From: Porcincola sp945869225
GTDB taxonomy: Bacteria; Bacillota; Clostridia; Lachnospirales; Lachnospiraceae
Assembly (NCBI RefSeq): GCF_052118625.1
Contig: NZ_JBQKGW010000001.1
Location: forward strand, 62,001-126,000
Direction of reading: 5' to 3'
Length of the DNA stretch: 64,000 bases
Under the pieces are notes generated by a model. The model saw only the letters and a list, made by a program, of their open reading frames with translations, was not told where the DNA came from and did no database searches. Both the position numbers and the translations under genes were made by a program. Of the stretch, positions 43,080 to 52,193 are shown piece by piece (positions within the stretch are counted from its first letter, which is position 1; each line of letters begins with the position of its first letter).

Positions 43080-44470
43080 TGTTCCGGAGAATTCTGATTG
43101 CAAACAGAGGCGAAATCGCCATGAGACTGATCCGCTGCATGAAGGAAATGGGAATCGAGAGTGTTCTGGCCTATTCTTCAGAGGATGCCGATTCTCTTCC
43201 AGTCCAGATGGCAACGGAAGCAGTCTGCATCGGACCTGCCGCGGCCTCGGCAAGCTACCTGAACCAGGCCCCCCTTGTGGAGGCCGCGAAGGCTGCTTGC
43301 TGTGACGCGGTTCATCCGGGATACGGATTTCTGTCTGAGAATGCAGATTTCGCGGCACTTGTCCGGGAAAACGGCTTGGCCTTCATCGGTCCGGATCCTG
43401 AAACCATCCGTCTGATGGGAGACAAGGAAAAAGCCAGGGAGCTGATGAAAAAAAACGGCATCCCGACCGTTCCTGGATCCGACGGTCTGGTTGATACAGC
43501 TGAAGAGGCCGTCCGGGTGGCAGACAGCCTTGGCTATCCGGTGCTGGTCAAGGCATCGGCTGGAGGCGGCGGCCGGGGCATGCGGCGTGCTTCCTGCAGG
43601 GACGAAGTCATGGCGGCCTATCAGGATGCCCGCGCAGAAGCTCAGGCTGCCTTCGGCGACAGCTCTGTGTATCTTGAGAAGGAAATCGTCCACCCGCACC
43701 ACATCGAGTTTCAGATTCTTGCAGACCGGTATGGCAGCATTGTCCAGCTTGGAGAGCGGGACTGTTCCATGCAGCGCCGCCGCCAGAAGATGATTGAGGA
43801 GGCCCCGGCGAGCTTTCTGACACCAAAGCTTCGGGCAAAGATGGCCAGAGCTGCCGTCGCGGCCGCAAAGGCATCCGGGTACGTCAGCGCCGGAACGGTC
43901 GAGTTTGTCGTGAATCAGAAGGGAAACTTCTACTTCATTGAAATGAACACCCGCATCCAGGTTGAGCACTGCGTGACAGAGATGGAGACGGGGATTGACC
44001 TTGTGCGGGAACAGATCCGCATTGCGGCCGGAATGAAGCTTTCGATCCGGCAGCAGGACATTCATCCGGCGGGACACACGATCGAGGTCCGGATCAATGC
44101 AGAGGACCCGCAGCAGGCATTTGCACCGTCCCCGGGTATCATTTCGTTTGCGCATTTTCCGGGTGGAGGAGGCGTACGGATTGAGAGTGCCGTCTACTGC
44201 GGCTCACGTGTCAGCCCGTTCTATGATTCGATGATCGCAAAGCTGATTGTACACGCTTCCGGCCGCCGGGAGGCCATCCACAAGATGCGGGCGGCGCTCG
44301 AGGAACTGACCATAGAAGGCGTCCGCACAAACATCGCCTATCTGTACCTGATGATGTTTCAGCGAGACTATCTGCTTGGCCAGTTTGATACTTCATTCAT
44401 CGAAGAGAACACAGAGAAAATTCTGAGGTGGGAGAAGGCATGCCGGAAAAAAGCGGGACTGGTCAGCTGA
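43079..44470 (+). CDS. accC: biotin carboxylase of acetyl-CoA carboxylase
   Basis: A 463-residue ATP-grasp enzyme that carboxylates biotin on AccB. The N-terminal FRRILIANRGEIAMRLIR is diagnostic. ATP-binding SAGGGGRGMRRA lies near residue 165 and the EMNTRIQVEH catalytic motif near 290. ATG 43079 overlaps the accB stop; the preceding GTG in frame is less likely. The length is standard. The fused carboxyltransferase gene follows after a 44-base gap. Confidence 0.96.
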   Translation: MFRRILIANRGEIAMRLIRCMKEMGIESVLAYSSEDADSLPVQMATEAVCIGPAAASASYLNQAPLVEAAKAACCDAVHPGYGFLSENADFAALVRENGLAFIGPDPETIRLMGDKEKARELMKKNGIPTVPGSDGLVDTAEEAVRVADSLGYPVLVKASAGGGGRGMRRASCRDEVMAAYQDARAEAQAAFGDSSVYLEKEIVHPHHIEFQILADRYGSIVQLGERDCSMQRRRQKMIEEAPASFLTPKLRAKMARAAVAAAKASGYVSAGTVEFVVNQKGNFYFIEMNTRIQVEHCVTEMETGIDLVREQIRIAAGMKLSIRQQDIHPAGHTIEVRINAEDPQQAFAPSPGIISFAHFPGGGGVRIESAVYCGSRVSPFYDSMIAKLIVHASGRREAIHKMRAALEELTIEGVRTNIAYLYLMMFQRDYLLGQFDTSFIEENTEKILRWEKACRKKAGLVS

Positions 44471-44514
44471 CCCGCCTGACAGATCAGTCCACCGTCTGAA
44501 AGGAGGCGTGGCTC

Positions 44515-46215
44515 ATGGGAGAAAATCCGTTTGAACGAAAGAGGGCCGTCCTGCTCGCATACAAGGAGCAGCGTGCCCGCGGCCGGAAATACGCTCACGT
44601 GGGGGTAAAACTCAGACGACTCATGGATCCGGAGTCTGTCACGGAACTGTGGCAGGATCTGGAGACGCAGGATCCGCTCCATTTTCCCGGATATCGGGAG
44701 AAGCTGGCAGACAACCAGCAGCGGACAGGAGCCAGGGACGCTCTGATGTGCGTACAGGGCACGATCGGCTCCTTTCCCGTGATCTGCTGCGAGCTTTCAG
44801 CGTCCTTTCTGATGGGAAGCATGGGGAGCGTTGTCGGAGAGAAGATTGCGCGGGCGGCGGAAAAAGCCGATCAGGACGGGTGTCCGCTGATCATCATATC
44901 CGCAAGCGGCGGCGCCCGCATGCAGGAGGGCATGTATGCTCTTTATCAAATGGAGAAGACGGCGGCTTCCATCCGCCGTTTCCAAAGGCACGGGGGCCTG
45001 TTCATATCGATTCTGACAGATCCGACGATGGGCGGGGTGATTGCCAGCTTTGCAAGCCTCGGAGATCTGATCCTCGCGGAGCCGGATGCGCTGATTGGTT
45101 TTGCCGGGCCAAGGGTCATCGCCCAGACCATTCATGAGAAGCTTCCGAAGGGATTCCAGAAGGCGCAGTTTCAGCTGGAACACGGATTTGCCGACCGCAT
45201 CGCAGCGCCGGAGAAGATGCGGGAGGAAGTCCTGCAGCTTCTCCGGTTTCATGCAAAAGGGGGACAAGCGCAGCTGCAGGAGGATCTGCCGGACGCCGCA
45301 TGTCCCCAGCAGGCATCCGGTCTGCCGGACAGGCAGCTGTCTGCCTACGAGCGTGTCCGGCTTGTCCGCGCGGAGGACCGCCCGAAAATCACCGACTATA
45401 CAGACGCCCTTTTCACCGATTTCACGGAGCTTTGCGGCGACCGATGCGGAACGGAGGATCCGGCCATTCTGTGCGGCCTGGCCTTCTTTGGCTCACAGCC
45501 GGTCACCGTGATCGGCCACCGGAAGGGGAAGAACCTCAGGGACAGTCTGCGGTATAATTTCGGGATGCCCGGACCGGGCGGATACCGGAAGGCCCTTCGC
45601 CTGATGCGGGAGGCTGAGAAGTTTGGCCGGCCTGTCATTACCCTGATCGACACGCCCGGTGCCTATCCCGGAAAGGAAGCCGAGGAGAACGGCATCAGCA
45701 GTGCGATTGCGGAGAACCTGGCCGCGATGGCGGAGCTGCGCGTTCCGATTCTGTCGATCGTCACGGGGGAGGGCAGCAGCGGAGGCGCTCTCGGGATCGG
45801 GGCAGGCGACCGCATCCTGATGCTGGAGAACGCGGTCTATTCCGTCCTCTCCCCTGAGGGCTTCGCAAGCATCCTCTGGAAGGATTCCAAACGGGCGGCC
45901 GAGGCCAGCGAAATCATGCAGATGACGGCGCCGGAGCTCTATGAATGCGGCCTGATCGACGGAATCATCGGGGAGCCGGAGGGCGGCATCCAGAAGGATC
46001 CGGCTTATTGCTACAGCAGGATGAAAAAGGCGATCGGCAGCTTTCTGTCTGACATGTGCAAAACAGATGCAGCTGAACTGACAGAGCGCAGGTACCAGAA
46101 GTACCGCTCATTTGAAGGCACCCTTCGTCCCGTCTGCAAGGCTGCAGACGATGCTGCATCCGGGCCGGAGGAGAATTCTGCCGCATCCCTGCGGAAACAG
46201 GAGTCAGACATATGA
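44515..46215 (+). CDS. fused acetyl-CoA carboxylase carboxyltransferase beta-alpha (AccD-AccA)
   Basis: A 566-residue fusion of the two carboxyltransferase subunits that transfer CO2 from biotin to acetyl-CoA. The AccD-like half (about 1-255) has SASGGARMQEGM and GGVIASFASLGDL. The AccA-like half (about 275-540) has GHRKGKN, NFGMPGPGGYRKA, IDTPGAYPG and GEGSSGGALGIG. A Gln/Ala-rich linker of about 25 residues joins them. The N-terminal four-cysteine zinc ribbon usual in bacterial AccD is absent. It ends in an ATGA overlap with fabH. RBS GAAAGGAGG is strong. Confidence 0.92.
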   Translation: MGENPFERKRAVLLAYKEQRARGRKYAHVGVKLRRLMDPESVTELWQDLETQDPLHFPGYREKLADNQQRTGARDALMCVQGTIGSFPVICCELSASFLMGSMGSVVGEKIARAAEKADQDGCPLIIISASGGARMQEGMYALYQMEKTAASIRRFQRHGGLFISILTDPTMGGVIASFASLGDLILAEPDALIGFAGPRVIAQTIHEKLPKGFQKAQFQLEHGFADRIAAPEKMREEVLQLLRFHAKGGQAQLQEDLPDAACPQQASGLPDRQLSAYERVRLVRAEDRPKITDYTDALFTDFTELCGDRCGTEDPAILCGLAFFGSQPVTVIGHRKGKNLRDSLRYNFGMPGPGGYRKALRLMREAEKFGRPVITLIDTPGAYPGKEAEENGISSAIAENLAAMAELRVPILSIVTGEGSSGGALGIGAGDRILMLENAVYSVLSPEGFASILWKDSKRAAEASEIMQMTAPELYECGLIDGIIGEPEGGIQKDPAYCYSRMKKAIGSFLSDMCKTDAAELTERRYQKYRSFEGTLRPVCKAADDAASGPEENSAASLRKQESDI

Positions 46216-47195
46216 GAGGATTCAGATTGGTTGGAACCGGAATGTCGGTTCCGGGAATCCGTTTTTCAAATGATGATTTTTCAGGCTGGCTTGACACATC
46301 AGATGCCTGGATCAGGCCCCGCACAGGAATCCGGTCCCGATATTTCTGCCATAAGCCGCAGGAATCGATCCGGTGCGGGGAGGGGGCAGAGGTTTCAGAG
46401 GATTGCACGGTGACCCTGGCTGCATCGGCCGGAGAGGCCGCACTGAAGGATGCGGGCATCTCTCCTTGTGACATCGGCCTGATCATCTGCGCGACCTCGA
46501 CGCCCCAAGAGGCGATGCCGTCGACCGCCTGTCTTGTTCAGAAACGCCTCGGCATCCCATCCGGAACCCCCGCACTCGACCTGAACGCCGCCTGCACAGG
46601 CTTCATCTATGCCATGTCTGCAGCCTTCAGTCTCCTGCAGTCGGGCGCTGCCGCCGGCAGAATGTACGCACTCGTCATCGGGGCAGATGCGATGTCAGAC
46701 ATCCTGGATTTCCGTGATCGCAGCACCTGTGTCCTGTTCGGAGACGGGGCAGGGGCTGCGGTGATGAAGCTGGACAATGAGGACCGCTATCCCTGTCATT
46801 TCCACCTGGGCGCAGAAGGCAATGACGAGGCGCTCTTGTGCGAAGGCGGAAAACTCAGAATGGATGGCAAGGCCGTTTTTCGGTTTGCCGTCTCGAAAAT
46901 TCTCGGGGAAATGGAGCAGCTGGATCAGGCAGCCGGCATCAAACCGGATGAAATCACACATATCCTCTGCCATCAGGCAAACAGCCGGATCCTGGATTAT
47001 GTGAAAAGGGCCCGCCATCTCAGAGAGGATCAGCTGTTCATGGATCTTGACCGGTTCGGGAACACCGGGGCGGCAAGCGTTCCGATCGCCCTGGCTGATA
47101 TGAACCGGCAGGGCAGGCTGAAGGCCGGTGATTCGCTGCTTCTTGTCGGCTTTGGCGGAGGCCTGACCTGGGGCAGCATGTATCTGAAGGTGTAA
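46212..47195 (+). CDS. fabH: 3-oxoacyl-ACP synthase III (FabH)
   Basis: A 327-residue ketoacyl-ACP synthase III that condenses acetyl-CoA or a branched primer with malonyl-ACP. The catalytic Cys128 lies in LNAACTGF, the His in HQANSRIL and the Asn in FGNTGAAS; the triad is complete. The acyl-pocket residues cannot be read for primer preference. The start overlaps the carboxyltransferase stop. A gap of 110 bases with a folded element separates it from fabK. Confidence 0.94.
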   Translation: MRGFRLVGTGMSVPGIRFSNDDFSGWLDTSDAWIRPRTGIRSRYFCHKPQESIRCGEGAEVSEDCTVTLAASAGEAALKDAGISPCDIGLIICATSTPQEAMPSTACLVQKRLGIPSGTPALDLNAACTGFIYAMSAAFSLLQSGAAAGRMYALVIGADAMSDILDFRDRSTCVLFGDGAGAAVMKLDNEDRYPCHFHLGAEGNDEALLCEGGKLRMDGKAVFRFAVSKILGEMEQLDQAAGIKPDEITHILCHQANSRILDYVKRARHLREDQLFMDLDRFGNTGAASVPIALADMNRQGRLKAGDSLLLVGFGGGLTWGSMYLKV

Positions 47196-47198
47196 GCA

Positions 47199-47274
47199 GC
47201 TCCTGCTGCAGCAGCGTCTCGACAGACCTATGACGATGGTTTCGGACGCTGTCCGCGCGGCCGCCAGCAGGAGC
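47199..47274 (+). promoter_or_regulatory. long interrupted stem-loop between fabH and fabK
   Basis: Outer arms GCTCCTGCT (47199-47207) and AGCAGGAGC (47266-47274) and inner arms CAGCGTC (47212-47218) and GACGCTG (47245-47251) pair perfectly. They form a bulged hairpin of about 76 bases with no U-tract. It lies in the only sizeable gap of the otherwise overlapping fab operon and may be an mRNA processing or attenuation site. Confidence 0.55.
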
Positions 47275-47305
47275 CGTTTCGCATGCCGGATAGAAGGAGG
47301 TCTGC

Positions 47306-48265
47306 ATGCAGTATCTGAATGAACGACTCGGAATCAAATATCCATTTATACAGGGCGGAATGGCGAATGTCGCGACCGGCGCCTTCGCAGCCGCCGTATC
47401 CAATGCCGGCGCGCTTGGAATCATCGGCTCAGGCGGTATGAATGTAGAGAAACTTGAGGAACATATCCGGATCTGCAAGTCCCTGACGGACAAGCCCTTC
47501 GGCGTCAACCTCATGCTAATGAACCCGGATACCCCCAGGATGGCTGAGCTTGTTGCCAGAAGCGGCGTCAGGGTGGTGACGACAGGAGCGGGCAGTCCGC
47601 AGAAATATGTGCCGATGTGGAAAGAGGCCGGTATTCTGGTCATTCCGGTCTGCGCGAGCGTCCTTCTGGCGCAGCAGCTTGTCCGGGCAGGCGCCGACAT
47701 GATCATCGCCGAGGGGACGGAGAGCGGCGGGCATGTCGGGGAGATGACGACACTGACGTTGGTCCCGCAGATGGTGGACGGAGTGGATGTCCCCGTGATC
47801 GCCGCAGGCGGAATTGCAGACGGACGGCAGCTTGCCGCCGCCTATGCGCTCGGCGCGATCGGCGTTCAGATGGGAACCTGTCTGCTTGTAAGCGAGGAAT
47901 GCCCGATTCATGAAAATTATAAAAATGCCCTCCTGAAGGCAAAGGACAATGGGACGTGCGTGACGGGGCGGATCAACGGTTCGCCGACCCGGATTCTGAA
48001 GAACAAGATGGCAAGGGACTATATCCGGCTGGAAAGACAGGGCGCCGATAAGATGGAGCTGGAGAAGTTTACCCTCGGCTCGCTTCGAAAGGCTGTCTTT
48101 GACGGCAATGTCGATGAAGGCTCCCTGATGGCGGGCCAGGACTGCGGACAGCTGAAGGAAATCCGGCCGCTCAAAGAAATCTTCCGGTCTCTTGCCGAGG
48201 AGGCATCGGCTGTCATCATGAAGCAGCAGGAAACGCTCCGCTGCCTTGGAGGATATAAATCATGA
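47306..48265 (+). CDS. fabK: enoyl-ACP reductase II (FabK)
   Basis: A 319-residue FMN-dependent TIM-barrel enoyl reductase that reduces trans-2-enoyl-ACP with NAD(P)H. The motifs IQGGMANVATGAFAAAVSNAGALG, EGTESGGHVG and AAGGIADGRQLAAAYALGA are those of FabK and the related 2-nitropropane dioxygenases. The fab operon position makes FabK much more likely than the oxidase. FabK is not related to the triclosan target FabI, so the pathway should be naturally triclosan-tolerant. Its stop overlaps the fabD start by ATGA. Confidence 0.95.
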   Translation: MQYLNERLGIKYPFIQGGMANVATGAFAAAVSNAGALGIIGSGGMNVEKLEEHIRICKSLTDKPFGVNLMLMNPDTPRMAELVARSGVRVVTTGAGSPQKYVPMWKEAGILVIPVCASVLLAQQLVRAGADMIIAEGTESGGHVGEMTTLTLVPQMVDGVDVPVIAAGGIADGRQLAAAYALGAIGVQMGTCLLVSEECPIHENYKNALLKAKDNGTCVTGRINGSPTRILKNKMARDYIRLERQGADKMELEKFTLGSLRKAVFDGNVDEGSLMAGQDCGQLKEIRPLKEIFRSLAEEASAVIMKQQETLRCLGGYKS

Positions 48266-49221
48266 AATCAGCTTTTCTGTTTGCCGGCCAGGGAAGCCAG
48301 CGCGAAGGCATGGGCGCCGACCTTTATGAGGCCTATCCGGCATTCCGGAAAACCCTTGACCGGGCAGCCGATGTCTACCATGCAGAATACCCTGACAGAA
48401 GAGACCTCAGGGATCTGATGTTCAGGGCACCCCTGGAGGAATTGTCCCGGACGCAGAACACGCAGCCTGCGCTTGCAGCCTACGCCGCCGGCGTGTATGC
48501 CGTGCTTTCGGAGGCCGGCATCACCCCTTCTTATCTGGCAGGTCTCTCGCTCGGTGAGTACAGCGCACTCTATGCCTCCGGTGTCCTGGATCTGGATACA
48601 CTGATCCGTCTGACTTCCTTCCGCGGCAGTGCGATGGAGCTGGCAGGAGCCGGCCAGAAGACGAAGATGTGTGCGGTCATCGGTTCGGATTCTGACACCG
48701 TGCAGAAGATCTGCGCGCGCGTGTGTGATGAGAATAACGGAACGGTTGAAATCTCCAACTACAATACCCCCGTCCAGAACGTGATCTCAGGGGATGCGGC
48801 GGCTGTCACGCGCGCCGAGGAGCTGATACGCAGCGAAGGACTGGGACGATGCATGGAGCTGAGAGTCTCCGGCGCGTTCCACACCCATTTCATGAAGCCG
48901 GCTGCAGAAGCCCTGTCTGAGTATCTCTGGACGGTCAGCCTTCATCCGATGCGCATTCCGGTTGTCTTGAATGTAACAGGAAAACCCCTGCAGCAGAACA
49001 GCCAGCTGAAGGAGATGATGACACGGCAGGTGACAAACGGTGTCCGGATGGCCCAGTCCATCCTTTATCTGGCCTCGGAGGGGGTCGACACCGTCATCGA
49101 AATCGGTCCCGGCAGGGTCTTGTCCGGTTTTGTCAGAAAGACCGTCAGCGGGGTCACAACCATGACAGTCGACAGCGCCGCAGACCTTGGGCAGGTACTG
49201 GAAACCTTCCGGCGTTCATGA
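48262..49221 (+). CDS. fabD: malonyl-CoA:ACP transacylase (FabD)
   Basis: A 319-residue malonyltransferase. The N-terminal FLFAGQGSQREGMG is diagnostic. The nucleophile Ser96 lies in GLSLGEYSAL and the catalytic His207 in SGAFHTHFM. A conserved Arg that binds malonate should lie between them, in RGSAMELAG. It starts inside fabK and stops next to an upstream fabG-frame ATG. Length is a little above the 305-310 average. Confidence 0.95.
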   Translation: MKSAFLFAGQGSQREGMGADLYEAYPAFRKTLDRAADVYHAEYPDRRDLRDLMFRAPLEELSRTQNTQPALAAYAAGVYAVLSEAGITPSYLAGLSLGEYSALYASGVLDLDTLIRLTSFRGSAMELAGAGQKTKMCAVIGSDSDTVQKICARVCDENNGTVEISNYNTPVQNVISGDAAAVTRAEELIRSEGLGRCMELRVSGAFHTHFMKPAAEALSEYLWTVSLHPMRIPVVLNVTGKPLQQNSQLKEMMTRQVTNGVRMAQSILYLASEGVDTVIEIGPGRVLSGFVRKTVSGVTTMTVDSAADLGQVLETFRRS

Positions 49222-49307
49222 AGGAAGGCTGCCGTCCCTTCGGATGCATCGGCAAAACCATGTGCGGACGGGAAAACAGCGGGGTCAGTGAGAGGAGAAT
49301 CAGAATC

Positions 49308-50150
49308 ATGGCGAATCATCATCTGGATGAAATGACTGAAGAATCCAGCCGTCTGAATGGTCAGACATCTGCCGACGGCAGGCAGGAAACGCTGCCGGAC
49401 AGCTTCGGCAGCCTGAAAGGCCAGACAGCTGTTGTCACAGGAGGCGGCCGCGGAATCGGAAGAGCCATCTGCCTGGAGCTTGCAAAGGCAGGCGCCCATG
49501 TTGTCATCGGTTACGGGCACAACCGGCAGGAAGCCGAGGAGACGGCGGATGCCTGCCGCAGACTTGGTCCGGACGCAAGGATCGTGGAGGCGGATGTTTC
49601 AGATCTGTCTTCCTCGAAGAGACTGGTGGATGAGGCCTTCAAGGTCTGGGGCCAGCTGGATATTCTGGTCAACAACGCCGGGATCACCAAGGACACCCTC
49701 GCCCTCACAATGAAGGTGGAGGACTTTGACCGTGTGCTGAAGGTCAATCTGTACGGAGCATTTTACTGTTCCCAGGCAGCCGCGAAATATATGCTGAAAG
49801 CCCGGTACGGCCGGATCATCAGCATCTCGAGCATCGTCGGGCTCCACGGCAATGCCGGACAGGCCAACTACGCCGCAAGTAAGGCCGGTATCATCGGCAT
49901 GACGAAATCACTTGCAAAAGAACTGGCCTCCCGGAACATCACCGTCAATGCCGTCGCCCCGGGCATGATCGATACGCAGATGACGGAGGCGATGTCCGGG
50001 ATGGCACAGTCTGTCATGAAAGCCCGGATTCCAGCCGGATACGCTGGAAGACCCGAGGATGTCGCCGCCGCCGTCCATTTTCTGGCACTCCCTCAGGCCG
50101 GCTATATTACAGGACAGGTACTCGGTGTAGACGGCGGAATGGGCGCATGA
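49308..50150 (+). CDS. fabG: 3-oxoacyl-ACP reductase (FabG)
   Basis: A 280-residue NADPH-dependent SDR. TGGGRGIGRA, NNAGITKD and the catalytic Ser-Tyr188-Lys192 (YAASK) are present, with the FabG C-terminus GQVLGVDGGMGA. Typical FabG is about 246 residues; this one has an extra N-terminal segment of about 35 residues (hydrophilic, His/Glu/Ser-rich) before the Rossmann strand. I start it at ATG 49308, nine bases after AGGAGA. An in-frame ATG at 49218 overlapping fabD would add 30 more residues and keep the overlap pattern of this operon. Confidence 0.92.
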   Translation: MANHHLDEMTEESSRLNGQTSADGRQETLPDSFGSLKGQTAVVTGGGRGIGRAICLELAKAGAHVVIGYGHNRQEAEETADACRRLGPDARIVEADVSDLSSSKRLVDEAFKVWGQLDILVNNAGITKDTLALTMKVEDFDRVLKVNLYGAFYCSQAAAKYMLKARYGRIISISSIVGLHGNAGQANYAASKAGIIGMTKSLAKELASRNITVNAVAPGMIDTQMTEAMSGMAQSVMKARIPAGYAGRPEDVAAAVHFLALPQAGYITGQVLGVDGGMGA

Positions 50151-50228
50151 TAGAGGGAAGCATCTGAATTCGGGCATTCAGAACTGCGGGACTTTTGGAA
50201 ACAGGTCAGCTTAGGAAGGAGAATCAGG

Positions 50229-51470
50229 ATGAGCAGAAGGGTGGCTGTCACGGGACTCGGAATCGTGTGCCCGATCGGCAATTCAACGGAGGAGGTGATG
50301 GACAGCGTCCGGAACGGACGCTGCGGGATCGCTCCGATCACGCGGTACGACACCTCTCATCAGAAGGTGAAGCTTGCCGGTGAGGTGAAAGGCCTGAAGA
50401 TCGATGCCTACATTGACCCGTCCGAGGGCAGAAAAATGGATCTTTACACGCAGTATGCGCTGTGTGCGGCTATCCAGGCTGTAAGAGACAGCGGCCTTTC
50501 CTTTGATCAGGAGGACAGACGAAGATGCGGCGTGATCCTCGGTACCGGAATCGGCGGAATCGAGACCATCGAGCAGCAGCAGGTCCGGGGCGAAAAGCAC
50601 GGCTTTGACAGGGTCAATCCCTTTTTTATTCCAAGAGCCATCAGCAATATGTCTGCCGGTCATGTCGCGCTGCGCTTCGGGCTCAGAGGCGTCTGCGAGA
50701 CAACCGTGAGCGCCTGCGCAAGCTCCGCAAATGCCATCGGCGAAGCGTATCTCAAGGTGAAGGAAGGCCGCGCGGACATCTGCCTGACCGGAGGCTCGGA
50801 AGCTGCCGTCACGCCGCTGAGCATCGGCGGATTCACCTCCCTTCAGGCGCTCTCTCTTTCGCAGGATCCGGCTCGGGCCTCCATCCCCTTCGACAAGGAG
50901 CGCAATGGCTTTGTGATGGGAGAGGGCGGCGCCGTACTTGTCCTTGAGGACTATGAACACGCCAGAAAGCGAGGCGCGCACCTCTACGGAGAAATCACCG
51001 GCTATGGTGCAACCTGCGATGCCTACCACATCACATCCCCGGATCCCGACGCAGAGGAAGCCTCGGAATGCATCCGCCTGGCGATGGAGGAAGCAGACCT
51101 TTCGCCGGAGGATGTCGATTACATCAATGCACACGGGACCTCCACCCACATGAACGATTCCTGTGAAACGAAGGCGATCCGGGCAGTCTTCGGCGATGCC
51201 GCAGACCATCTGAAGGTCAGCTCGACCAAGTCCATGACCGGACATATGCTTGGTGCGGCGGCAGCGGTTGAGGCTGTCATCACGCTGCTTGCGATGGAGG
51301 AGGGTTTTGTCCCGCCGACCATCGGTCTGAGGGTCCCGGATCCGGAATGCGACCTGGATTATGTCCCGGAGACAGGCCGTTCCTGCCCGATTCGCAACGC
51401 GCTGTCAGAATCTTTCGGATTCGGAGGACATAATGTCTGCCTGGCGTTCCACAGGGCGGACAAAGCATGA
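50229..51470 (+). CDS. fabF: 3-oxoacyl-ACP synthase II (FabF)
   Basis: A 413-residue ketoacyl-ACP synthase II that elongates acyl-ACP with malonyl-ACP. The catalytic Cys163 lies in VSACASSANA, the first His in NAHGTSTHMND and the second in SMTGHMLGAA. All three match the E. coli enzyme in order and spacing. Length is standard. RBS AGGAAGGAG precedes the ATG and fabZ follows after about 67 bases. No fabB or fabA paralogue is present, so unsaturated fatty acids must come from another enzyme. Confidence 0.96.
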   Translation: MSRRVAVTGLGIVCPIGNSTEEVMDSVRNGRCGIAPITRYDTSHQKVKLAGEVKGLKIDAYIDPSEGRKMDLYTQYALCAAIQAVRDSGLSFDQEDRRRCGVILGTGIGGIETIEQQQVRGEKHGFDRVNPFFIPRAISNMSAGHVALRFGLRGVCETTVSACASSANAIGEAYLKVKEGRADICLTGGSEAAVTPLSIGGFTSLQALSLSQDPARASIPFDKERNGFVMGEGGAVLVLEDYEHARKRGAHLYGEITGYGATCDAYHITSPDPDAEEASECIRLAMEEADLSPEDVDYINAHGTSTHMNDSCETKAIRAVFGDAADHLKVSSTKSMTGHMLGAAAAVEAVITLLAMEEGFVPPTIGLRVPDPECDLDYVPETGRSCPIRNALSESFGFGGHNVCLAFHRADKA

Positions 51471-51537
51471 AGCCGTCCCGCCGCTTTCGTCATATGCCGG
51501 GCAGACGCATGATTATCAGAAACAAGGAGGTCTTCCG

Positions 51538-51978
51538 ATGCAGTTTGACATCAGACAGATTCAGCAGATCCTTCCACATCGTTATCCATTTCTTATGATT
51601 GACAAAGTAACGGACTGCCAGCCCGGGAAGAGTGCGGATGCCGTCCGCTGCGTCAGCGCCAATGAGATGCAGTTCATGGGACATTTTCCGTCCTATCCGG
51701 TCATGCCGGGCGTCCTGATCATCGAGGCGATGGCGCAGACCGGAGCGGTCGCGCTTCTCACGATGCCGGAGAATGCCGGAAAGCTCGTCTTCTTCGGCGG
51801 CATAAAAAACGCCAGGTTCCGGCGGCAGGTCGTGCCGGGAGATGTCCTCAGCATTCACTGTGAGCTGACAAAGATGAGAGGTCCTGTCGGCTTCGGGACA
51901 GCCGCCGCAACGGTAAACGGCGAGCGGGCAGCAGAAGCTGAGCTTTCCTTTATCGTGGGAGACACCCCCTCGGTCTGA
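51538..51978 (+). CDS. fabZ: 3-hydroxyacyl-ACP dehydratase (FabZ)
   Basis: A 146-residue hot-dog dehydratase. The family motif LPHRYPFLMIDKV is at residues 9-21 and the catalytic His in GHFPSYPVMPG. The catalytic Glu lies in LIIEAMAQTG. I chose ATG 51538, seven bases after AAGGAGG; the frame opens earlier inside fabF. It is the last gene of the fab operon. No strong terminator was seen after it; the next gene has its own promoter. Confidence 0.95.
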   Translation: MQFDIRQIQQILPHRYPFLMIDKVTDCQPGKSADAVRCVSANEMQFMGHFPSYPVMPGVLIIEAMAQTGAVALLTMPENAGKLVFFGGIKNARFRRQVVPGDVLSIHCELTKMRGPVGFGTAAATVNGERAAEAELSFIVGDTPSV

Positions 51979-52116
51979 CCCTGAAGGCCAGAAAGCCAGC
52001 TGCTTATCAGCAGACAGAATAGCCTGTATCTGCTTCTGATGGGCATGTTGCCGAACAGAGAATGCGTTTTTCTTGTTTATTCCTTGTTCAATACTGTAAA
52101 TATTGGATAGAAATGC

Positions 52117-52145
52117 TTGCAAACAGCCATATGCTTTAGTACAAT
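52117..52145 (+). promoter_or_regulatory. promoter of the EF-G paralogue
   Basis: TTGCAA (52117-52122) and TACAAT (52140-52145) are 17 bp apart. An AT-rich inverted repeat CAATA/TATTG (52089-52105) lies just upstream. Confidence 0.7.
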
Positions 52146-52193
52146 GTGTTCATATGGGTACCATCCCACAATACGAGCACGGAGGAAAAACTT

